Positions 1-4,980 of a stretch of 8,332 nt of DNA are shown piece by piece (position 1 is the first letter of the stretch; each line of letters opens with the position of its first letter). Source of the stretch: JAMBLL01 sp036985935 (GTDB lineage Bacteria > Actinomycetota > Acidimicrobiia > Spongiisociales > UBA5794); NCBI GenBank assembly GCA_036985935.1, contig BTQP01000082.1:1-8332 (forward strand), written 5' to 3'. The notes beneath the pieces are model-generated. The model was not told the origin of the DNA. It made no database searches and saw nothing but the letters and a program-made list of their open reading frames with translations. Position numbers and translations under genes: made by a program.

Positions 1-138
1 GGCGTCACCAAACAGATTTCTCTGGGCCGACTCGGCAGACCAGAAGAAGTGGCATCCATCGTTCGCTATCTTGCGTCCGAGGATGCTTCATACATAACGG
101 GTCAAACCATCGTCGTCGACGGTGGATTGGCGCTCTAA
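1..138 (+). CDS. fabG: 3-oxoacyl-[acyl-carrier-protein] reductase, C-terminal end (5' partial)
   Basis: This is the last 45 codons of a short-chain dehydrogenase/reductase; the rest lies left of the window. FabG reduces 3-oxoacyl-ACP to 3-hydroxyacyl-ACP with NADPH in the cytoplasmic fatty acid elongation cycle. The visible part has the classic C-terminal signature of the family: a G-R-x-G-x-P-E-E-V stretch, then Y-L-A-S, then Y-I-T-G-Q and a final V-D-G-G. The catalytic Ser-Tyr-Lys residues are not in view. The SDR family is large, and this tail alone cannot separate FabG from other reductases. The assignment rests on acpP starting 20 bases downstream on the same strand, followed by fabF, which is the usual fab cluster order. 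Confidence 0.92.
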   Translation, partial: GVTKQISLGRLGRPEEVASIVRYLASEDASYITGQTIVVDGGLAL

Positions 139-158
139 CCCTTAGGGAGGCCCAAGCC

Positions 159-404
159 ATGGAACGTGCAGAGATCGAATCGAAACTCACCGAGCTCCTA
201 GTTGAGGAACTCGGCCTCGATGCGGACAAGATCAAGATGGAGGCGACATTCGAGGAGGATCTCGAAGTTGACTCGCTCGGTGTCGTCGAGCTGCTCATGG
301 CTCTCGAGGATAATTTCGGAGTCCAGATTCCCGACGAAGAGGCTGAAGCGATCGGCACTGTCGGCCAGGCGGTCGACATCGTTGAGTCCAAACTCAACAG
401 CTAG
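159..404 (+). CDS. acpP: acyl carrier protein
   Basis: This 81-residue acidic protein carries growing acyl chains on a 4'-phosphopantetheine arm during type II fatty acid synthesis in the cytoplasm. The attachment site is Ser39 in the D-S-L motif, at the start of helix II (D-S-L-G-V-V-E-L). The length and the run of acidic residues (F-E-E-D-L before the DSL, then E-E-A-E-A) are typical of the family. The ATG is preceded by a strong AGGGAGG ribosome-binding site at 144-150, 8 bases before the start. It sits between fabG and fabF and is very probably co-transcribed with both. Nothing in the reading frame looks unusual. Confidence 0.97.
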   Translation: MERAEIESKLTELLVEELGLDADKIKMEATFEEDLEVDSLGVVELLMALEDNFGVQIPDEEAEAIGTVGQAVDIVESKLNS

Positions 405-416
405 GAGCAAATGTGA
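403..416 (+). promoter_or_regulatory. fabF ribosome-binding site with overlapping AUG-UGA start-stop
   Basis: AGGAG at 403-407 overlaps the acpP stop codon (402-404) and lies 5 bases before the fabF GTG start at 413. An ATG at 411-413, 3 bases from the AGGAG, is followed at once by an in-frame TGA at 414-416 and shares its last base with the GTG. Only the GTG opens the fabF frame, so the GTG must be the start. The ATG-TGA pair would form a one-codon decoy ORF if ribosomes choose it. Its presence is seen directly; any effect on fabF expression is inference. Confidence 0.6.
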
Positions 417-1663
417 ACCAACGGAGGGTGGTTGTCACCGGTCTTGGCACCGTGACGGCGCTCGGCCTGGATGTGGACACGTTCTGGTCCAACATTCTTG
501 CCGGCAAGAGCGGCGTGTCGCACATTGAACGCATCGACGTCTCGGACATCACGGCGAAGATCGGTGCTGAGATCAAGAACTTCGACATCGAGGACCACAT
601 GTCGCGGCGTGATGCACGACGCCTCGACCGGTCGAGTCAGTATTTCTGGGTCGCGACCAAACAGGCCCTGGAGGATGCAGGGATTTCGTATCAAGAGGAC
701 GACCCGGAGGCGCTCCGTACGGGGGTGCTCGCTGGGACCGGCATCGGCGGCATCGAGACGATGGAAGAGCAGATGGGCGTCATGCGCGACGAGGGTCCTC
801 GACGGATGTCGCCGTACGGAATCGCGAAGATCATCTCAAATATGGCTGGCGGAGTGGCGTCCATCGATTTTCACCTGTTAGGGCCGAATTCGACGACCGT
901 CACCGCCTGTGCCGCGTCAGCCAACGCGATCGGCGATGCTGCTGCCGTTATCCAACGTGGTGCCGCCGACGTCATGGTGGCGGGTGGGGGAGAAGCCTCG
1001 ATCACTCGATTCGCGATGGCAGGATTCGCTCAGGCGCGTGCACTCAGCACGAACAATGATGATCCTACGGGAGCATCACGTCCGTTCGACCTCAACCGAG
1101 ATGGTTTCATCATGGGCGAAGGTGCCGCCGTGCTCATTCTCGAGGAGTATGAGCACGCAAGAGCTCGTGGAGCTTCGATGTATGGCGAAGTGCTGGGATA
1201 CGGGATGTCCGCCGATGCCTATCACATCACACTTCCGAGACCGGGTGGAGCGGGCGCGTCAAGAGCGATGTCAGCTGCTTTGGCTGATGCTGGTGTCGAG
1301 CCGTCGGAGATCTCGTATATCAACGCCCATGGAACTTCGACAGCGGCAAACGACAAGACAGAGACGGCAGCGATCAAGGCGACCTTCGGTGACGAGGCAT
1401 ACAACATTCCGATCTCATCTACGAAGTCGATGACCGGCCATCTCCTCGGGGCGGCCGGCGCTATAGAGGCGGTCTCGTGTTTGCTCGCTATGCGCGACAG
1501 CATCGTTCCGCCGACGATCAACTACGAAACCCCCGATCCTGACTGTGACCTGGATTACGTGCCAAACGAGGCGAGGCCGCTGGCTGTTACAACTGCGATG
1601 TCGAACTCGTTCGGATTCGGCGGACACAACGTCTCGCTCGTATTCGGAGCTCTCGCGGACTAA
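413..1663 (+). CDS. fabF: 3-oxoacyl-[acyl-carrier-protein] synthase II
   Basis: This 416-residue ketosynthase condenses malonyl-ACP with acyl-ACP to extend the chain by two carbons. It has the full family layout. The nucleophile is Cys166 in T-A-C-A-A-S-A, the first active-site His is His306 in N-A-H-G-T-S-T, the conserved Lys is Lys338 in S-T-K-S-M-T-G-H, and the second His is His343. The C-terminal glycine-rich loop G-F-G-G-H-N at 401-406 carries Phe402, which matches the gating Phe of FabF. The length is normal for FabF. The GTG start lies 8 bases after the acpP stop and has an AGGAG site, so the two genes are probably translationally coupled. Its TAA stop overlaps the stop of the convergent gene on the other strand. 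I see no sign of damage. Confidence 0.97.
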   Translation: MNQRRVVVTGLGTVTALGLDVDTFWSNILAGKSGVSHIERIDVSDITAKIGAEIKNFDIEDHMSRRDARRLDRSSQYFWVATKQALEDAGISYQEDDPEALRTGVLAGTGIGGIETMEEQMGVMRDEGPRRMSPYGIAKIISNMAGGVASIDFHLLGPNSTTVTACAASANAIGDAAAVIQRGAADVMVAGGGEASITRFAMAGFAQARALSTNNDDPTGASRPFDLNRDGFIMGEGAAVLILEEYEHARARGASMYGEVLGYGMSADAYHITLPRPGGAGASRAMSAALADAGVEPSEISYINAHGTSTAANDKTETAAIKATFGDEAYNIPISSTKSMTGHLLGAAGAIEAVSCLLAMRDSIVPPTINYETPDPDCDLDYVPNEARPLAVTTAMSNSFGFGGHNVSLVFGALAD

Positions 1664-2070
1664 CTGTCGGCATCCTCAGGAACTTCACATCCGACACCGG
1701 TAGGTGGTAGGCCCGCGTCCTCTTGTTCGTTGTACTCGTCGAAGGATCGCGTTACCAGTGCGGCGACAACTCCGACACCGACGAAGGAGGCGACCGCTGT
1801 CGTGATGCCCGCTACGACCTCGAGTCCGGTGCACGTGTTGGGAAGACAGATCGTTGATACGACACTCGACCCGATAAGTCCTCCCGTCATCGCACCGACG
1901 AAGACCGTCATAGTGATTCCAGGACGAACGTTCGCTCGTGCCGCCGCCACGCTGAAAACTGCACCGATTGCCATACCGATTATCGCCCCGGTGTTACCGG
2001 CTATGAGCCAACCAGTTACGGCACCGAAAGCACCGTTGATAAGAATCGAGAAGTAGTCACTCAGCCGCAT
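1660..2070 (-). CDS. small four-helix membrane protein of unknown function
   Basis: This 136-residue protein matches no family I recognise. It appears to have four membrane segments, at about residues 8-24, 27-44, 52-74 and 85-107, rich in Gly, Ala and Val. Arg45 and Arg49 between segments 2 and 3 suggest that this loop is cytoplasmic. That would place the loop between segments 3 and 4 outside, and it holds two cysteines (C75 and C80 in C-L-P-N-T-C). The C-terminal tail of about 28 residues is acidic and would be cytoplasmic. The ATG overlaps the end of the upstream gene by 14 bases, with AAAGGA at 2079-2084 as ribosome-binding site, so the two are probably translationally coupled. It is the last gene of the four-gene operon and runs tail to tail into fabF. 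Its function is unknown. Confidence 0.8.
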   Translation of the reverse strand: MRLSDYFSILINGAFGAVTGWLIAGNTGAIIGMAIGAVFSVAAARANVRPGITMTVFVGAMTGGLIGSSVVSTICLPNTCTGLEVVAGITTAVASFVGVGVVAALVTRSFDEYNEQEDAGLPPTGVGCEVPEDADS

Positions 2071-2770
2071 CCGACTGGTCCTTTCTGGATCGTTCGACAG
2101 GCGCTGGCAGCGGTGGGGTGATGACGGCGGTAGCTCTTTTTGCGTGTGGCAGCCATGCGAGGATCGTAGTGCCCAACAGGCCGATCACAAGCAGTACCTG
2201 GCCGAAGCCCGTTGTTGCATACACGCTTGCGCCACCGACGATAGGGACGGCGAGTCTCAGCCCCCAGATACCCCAGACCTGTCCACGACCGTAGCCGCGG
2301 GCGGAAGCCACGAGAGTGACGATCAACACGAGGTGGACGATCTGAAACCCCGAGCCGGCGGAGAGTCCAACCCACAGGGTTGCGCCGGCGGCCACCGACA
2401 TCAGGACGATCACAACCGGTCCAGGTGCATCGACGACCGCTGACTGGCGTAACCACAGCGTGAGCCAGGGTCCCGTCAGACCCACAGTGGCGATCGATCC
2501 AAGAGCGAGAGCGACCCAGAACATCCAGCCACCACCCACAGACGCGAGCAGAAGTCCGATCGACATCGAACCGAGGAGCGTCCACCTGCCCCACGGCGCC
2601 CGTGCCAGAACGAGACCAACGAACCCGGTTAGCCCAACGATGCCAAGCCCGATGAAAACGACGAGGGCGGCAGCCTGGTCGAAGCTGCCTGGATCAACAA
2701 CGAACGCTAACGCACCCACAAGGGAGGCCGCGAGAGCGATTGCACCTATCGAAACGGGGAGTCGCGCCAC
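2057..2770 (-). CDS. multi-pass membrane protein of unknown function
   Basis: This 237-residue, very hydrophobic protein has about seven or eight membrane segments, at roughly residues 7-25, 33-56, 64-79, 82-97, 117-137, 142-158, 166-184 and 187-207. A short proline-rich and charged tail follows (K-R near 211, then P-P-L-P-A-P-V-E-R-S-R-K). No catalytic or transport signature stands out and I do not recognise the family. The GTG start at 2770 lies 19 bases after the stop of the cupredoxin-like gene, and the ribosome-binding site is weak. The protein ends 14 bases inside the next gene. Its place between a membrane-anchored extracytoplasmic domain and a small membrane protein suggests a shared envelope role, which is inference only. 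Confidence 0.82.
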   Translation of the reverse strand: MARLPVSIGAIALAASLVGALAFVVDPGSFDQAAALVVFIGLGIVGLTGFVGLVLARAPWGRWTLLGSMSIGLLLASVGGGWMFWVALALGSIATVGLTGPWLTLWLRQSAVVDAPGPVVIVLMSVAAGATLWVGLSAGSGFQIVHLVLIVTLVASARGYGRGQVWGIWGLRLAVPIVGGASVYATTGFGQVLLVIGLLGTTILAWLPHAKRATAVITPPLPAPVERSRKDQSDAAE

Positions 2771-2789
2771 GTCTTGTCTCGCTGCGACT

Positions 2790-3218
2790 CTACTGGGCCG
2801 GTCGGGAGTCCACGGATCCCGGGATCCGCTGGAAACCGATGAGTGCGTTGTATCTGTTGATGCCGGGTTCTACCGTCGAATAGTCGAACTCGAATTCTTC
2901 ACCAGGTGCGAGCATCACGTCGAATTCTTTGTTGCTCGACACGAGGTTGTATTCCCGATCATCCTCGTTGACCCACTTGACCGTCTGAATGACATCGAGG
3001 TCGATTCTGAGGTTCGCAGGCCGGAATACTCCGTTGCTGATACGGACGACGGTCACGCCCTCCGGTGGGGGTTCGGTCGTCGTTGTTGTCGTCGGTTTTC
3101 GATCAGCCTCAACCGTAGCGGACGAGGGTGTGGAGGTTCTCAAACTCCCGATGACCACGAGCACGACGAAGAATCCGACAACGAACACGGTGGATGTGAT
3201 GATGTTGCGTCTACCCAA
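2790..3218 (-). CDS. membrane-anchored cupredoxin-like protein lacking copper ligands
   Basis: This 142-residue protein has a single N-terminal membrane anchor (about residues 8-25), a low-complexity linker with six threonines in a row (43-48), and a C-terminal beta-sandwich-like domain (about 54-136). That domain follows the cupredoxin pattern: G-V-F-x-P at 63-67, V-K-W-V-N-E-D-D at 80-87, F-D at 99-100, and A-P-G-E-E-F at 104-109. The copper-binding positions are not kept. Tyr90 stands where the first His is expected and Ala125 where the Cys is expected, and the whole protein has no His and no Cys. I place the start at a TTG (3216-3218) with GAGGAG at 3223-3228 four bases upstream; an in-frame TTG at 3230 has no comparable site. 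Longer upstream readings would overlap the phosphatase gene. It probably acts outside the membrane in a structural or binding role. The fold assignment is by motif and moderately sure. Confidence 0.75.
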   Translation of the reverse strand: MGRRNIITSTVFVVGFFVVLVVIGSLRTSTPSSATVEADRKPTTTTTTEPPPEGVTVVRISNGVFRPANLRIDLDVIQTVKWVNEDDREYNLVSSNKEFDVMLAPGEEFEFDYSTVEPGINRYNALIGFQRIPGSVDSRPAQ

Positions 3219-3222
3219 GGGA

Positions 3223-3228
3223 CTCCTC
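3223..3228 (-). promoter_or_regulatory. ribosome-binding site that selects a TTG start
   Basis: On the minus strand this reads GAGGAG, 4 bases before a TTG at 3216-3218. It is the only good Shine-Dalgarno match between the phosphatase stop (3238-3240) and the membrane anchor of the next protein. No in-frame ATG or GTG is available there. It therefore decides the start of the cupredoxin-like gene. Confidence 0.6.
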
Positions 3229-3237
3229 AAACCAGTG

Positions 3238-3879
3238 TCACCAGTGTACAGATGCTCGCAGTCGATCGGTTCCCGGGCCGTCCTGTTCGGGAGCCCACGA
3301 GGCGATCTGGCTCCAGGCCCGTCCGTCCGGTGAATGCAACTCTGTCGTCGAGCCGTGCAAGGGGGCGTCCACACGAAGACCCGACAAGTCCATACCGAGC
3401 ATCGCGAGTCGGACCGAAGCGATCGGGTCTTGATGGCTGACGATGGCAATACGACGGTTGCCCGCGCTGATAGTGTCATCGACAACCTGCATGCATCTGC
3501 GTGCGATGTCCTCCAGGGATTCCTGTACGTCGCTGAGACTCGCAGCGTTTTCGAGGTAGCCCGCGAGCTGGGCAGGGAATTCGGCCTCGACCTCGCTCCA
3601 TCGTTTTCCGGACCAGTGTGGATACATGCGTGTCTCGGTGAGTCGTTCGTCGATCGTCAGTCCGACATTGCAGCTTCGGGCGATCTGTGTTGCTGTGTGG
3701 ATCGCCCGCTGAAGGGGCGACGAGATGACGGTGTCGAGCTCCTTGTCGCTGAGGTGCGACCCGATGTGCTGAGCCTGGACAACCCCCGTCGCCGACAGAT
3801 CGAATCCGGGGAGATCTGCGTACACGATGTGGTTCGGATTGCGAACTTCTCCATGACGCACGAGGTATACGACGTTCAT
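3238..3879 (-). CDS. histidine phosphatase family protein (phosphoglycerate mutase-like)
   Basis: This 213-residue protein belongs to the histidine phosphatase superfamily, which forms a phosphohistidine during hydrolysis or transfer of phosphate. His9 of the R-H-G motif (8-10) is the predicted phospho-acceptor, Arg58 follows in S-S-P-L-Q-R-A, an acidic E-R-L-T-E-T region lies at 78-83, and His149 is the second catalytic His in V-S-H-Q-D-P. The N-terminal R-H-G-E-V-R-N-P pattern is typical of an actinobacterial subgroup. In mycobacteria and streptomycetes members lie beside cytochrome c maturation genes, but no such genes are in this window. The substrate is unknown. The ATG at 3877-3879 is chosen because the family begins just before the RHG motif. 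No clear ribosome-binding site precedes it, so the mRNA may be leaderless or nearly so. It is the first gene of the four-gene operon. Confidence 0.9.
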   Translation of the reverse strand: MNVVYLVRHGEVRNPNHIVYADLPGFDLSATGVVQAQHIGSHLSDKELDTVISSPLQRAIHTATQIARSCNVGLTIDERLTETRMYPHWSGKRWSEVEAEFPAQLAGYLENAASLSDVQESLEDIARRCMQVVDDTISAGNRRIAIVSHQDPIASVRLAMLGMDLSGLRVDAPLHGSTTELHSPDGRAWSQIASWAPEQDGPGTDRLRASVHW

Positions 3880-4004
3880 GGTGCAACGGTAGGACAAGAG
3901 CGAATCAACGCACTGACCGCATCGCGACAATCCTTCGTGGCCGGTACTGACGGGAGTTGTATACTGTGCCTAGGAAGCAACCCGTCGAAACCTCGGGATA
4001 GGAA
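3880..4004. promoter_or_regulatory. divergent intergenic region between phosphatase and DUF3040 genes
   Basis: These 125 bases separate two divergent genes and should hold promoters for both. The clearest element is TATACT at 3960-3965 on the plus strand, a good match to a -10 hexamer, which would give a leader of about 30 bases before the ATG at 4005. It overlaps the palindrome GTATAC (3959-3964), so the minus strand also shows a -10-like TATACA there. I see no convincing -35 box at standard spacing for either direction. Start sites are not proven. Confidence 0.4.
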
Positions 4005-4346
4005 ATGTCTCTGAACGAGCATGAGCAGAAGATTCTCGACGAGATCGAGCGTCAGCTATACGAGGAAGATCCGAAACTCGCGCAAAAGGTTGCCAAGGCA
4101 GTTCGAACCGGGCAGGACCGCTGGAGGATGCGACTCGCCGCGGTGGTGTTCGTGCTGGGTGCCGTCGTCATGTTCGCATCATTCACGCAAACATGGATTG
4201 TCGCCGGGATCGGGTTCCTCATCATGGTCGCTTCGGCCGGATGGATGGCGCATGCCGTTGGCTCACTTCGCGAGGCTCGCGGAGGGTCTGGAATGCTCGA
4301 TTCTCTCATGGAACGGCTTGGGCGCAGGTGGCAGCAGGGTGACTAG
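4005..4346 (+). CDS. DUF3040 domain membrane protein
   Basis: This 113-residue protein matches the actinobacterial DUF3040 family. The hallmark is the N-terminus M-S-L-N-E-H-E-Q, followed by an amphipathic stretch with I-E-R-Q-L-Y-E-E-D-P-K at 14-24. Two membrane segments follow at about 43-60 and 63-84, with a basic C-terminal tail (E-R-L-G-R-R-W). The N-terminal helix is expected on the cytoplasmic side. The molecular function of DUF3040 proteins is unknown. The start is fixed by the conserved first residues. The AGG at 4000-4002 is only two bases from the ATG, too close for a normal ribosome-binding site. A MerR-type regulator follows on the same strand and may be co-transcribed. Confidence 0.9.
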   Translation: MSLNEHEQKILDEIERQLYEEDPKLAQKVAKAVRTGQDRWRMRLAAVVFVLGAVVMFASFTQTWIVAGIGFLIMVASAGWMAHAVGSLREARGGSGMLDSLMERLGRRWQQGD

Positions 4347-4381
4347 GATGACGAGTCCTCTCTCCTGAAGAGTGGGATTCG

Positions 4382-4948
4382 GTGCGAGAGGGCAAACAGG
4401 GTGCGGAGAGCTTCGCCACGTCCGCAACAAGAGTGCAAGGGAGAAGGGTCTTGGAGGGTTTCACCGCCGCACAGGCGTGCGAGTTGACTGCATGTACACC
4501 CCATCAGCTTCGGTACTGGGACAAGGTCGGACTCATCGAGCCGTCAATCCAGACGACAGATGGGCGGCCAGGTCGTCGCCGCATCTACAGCTTCAGAGAT
4601 CTCGTCGGACTCAGGGTGGTCAAGAGCCTTTTAGACAACGGACTGTCGATTCAGCGGGTACGGCGAGCGTGGGACTATCTGCGCCGTACAGGAGATATGG
4701 ATGAGCAGCTTTCCAACATCAAGTTGGTGACCGACGGCCAATCGATCTTTGCTGTTGCCCACGATGACGCTGAATTGCTCGACGCTCTGCGCCAGGGCCA
4801 GTTGGCGTTCTTCGTCAAGATCGACGAGATCGCTCAGGATGTCGAGGATGACATCTCGAAGTTCGAACTCGACAGGGAGAGTTTCAGGACGATGCTTGCG
4901 ACCGTTGAAGACGACGTTCGGTCTGAGGCGACTGAGGCGACCGGATAG
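4382..4948 (+). CDS. MerR-family transcriptional regulator
   Basis: This DNA-binding regulator is 188 residues from the GTG at 4382. The winged helix-turn-helix at about 27-75 has the MerR features: F-T-A-A-Q-A-C, then T-P-H-Q-L-R-Y-W-D-K-V-G-L-I, then a basic wing G-R-P-G-R-R-R-I-Y-S-F-R-D-L. A dimerisation-helix region follows (about 76-110), then a C-terminal domain with L-V-T-D-G-Q-S-I-F near 115-123 and an acidic end. It lacks an obvious metal-binding cysteine loop, so a metal sensor is unlikely. The ligand is unknown. The start is uncertain. A TTG at 4451 has a better site (GGGAG, 7 bases upstream) and would give 165 residues beginning just before the conserved domain, whereas the first 23 residues from 4382 look unconserved. 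Its targets cannot be read from the sequence; the divergent promoter region nearby is one candidate. Confidence 0.88.
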   Translation: MREGKQGAESFATSATRVQGRRVLEGFTAAQACELTACTPHQLRYWDKVGLIEPSIQTTDGRPGRRRIYSFRDLVGLRVVKSLLDNGLSIQRVRRAWDYLRRTGDMDEQLSNIKLVTDGQSIFAVAHDDAELLDALRQGQLAFFVKIDEIAQDVEDDISKFELDRESFRTMLATVEDDVRSEATEATG

Positions 4949-4959
4949 GGTCACCCTGC

Positions 4960-4980
4960 CGCCAGAACGCACTACTGGCG
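4960..4980. terminator. possible hairpin between convergent genes
   Basis: CGCCAG at 4960-4965 pairs perfectly with CTGGCG at 4975-4980 around a 9-base loop. It lies between the convergent regulator (stop at 4948) and the transglutaminase gene (stop at 4972-4974), and includes the latter's stop codon. There is no T-run on either side, so it is not a textbook intrinsic terminator. It could mark the ends of both transcripts. Confidence 0.3.

Noticed and set aside
5..397. Minus-strand open frame across fabG and acpP
   Set aside because: It is a Ser-rich shadow of two firmly identified plus-strand genes.
3231..3247. Near-tandem repeat ACCAGTGTC / ACCAGTGTA
   Set aside because: Only two short copies at the phosphatase stop codon. 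It is too short to support a regulatory or repeat feature.
2460..3440. Long plus-strand open frame of 326 codons
   Set aside because: It lies opposite three well-supported minus-strand genes, its composition is Arg/Pro/Ser-rich as expected of an antisense shadow, and it shows no recognisable domain.
3219..3485. N-terminal extension of the cupredoxin-like gene to 3485
   Set aside because: It would overlap most of the 3' half of the phosphatase gene and place an Arg-rich, unconserved stretch before the membrane anchor. The TTG with GAGGAG at 3223-3228 explains the start better.
3880..3930. Extension of the phosphatase start to 3930
   Set aside because: The family begins a few residues before the R-H-G motif, and the extra 17 residues look like intergenic translation.
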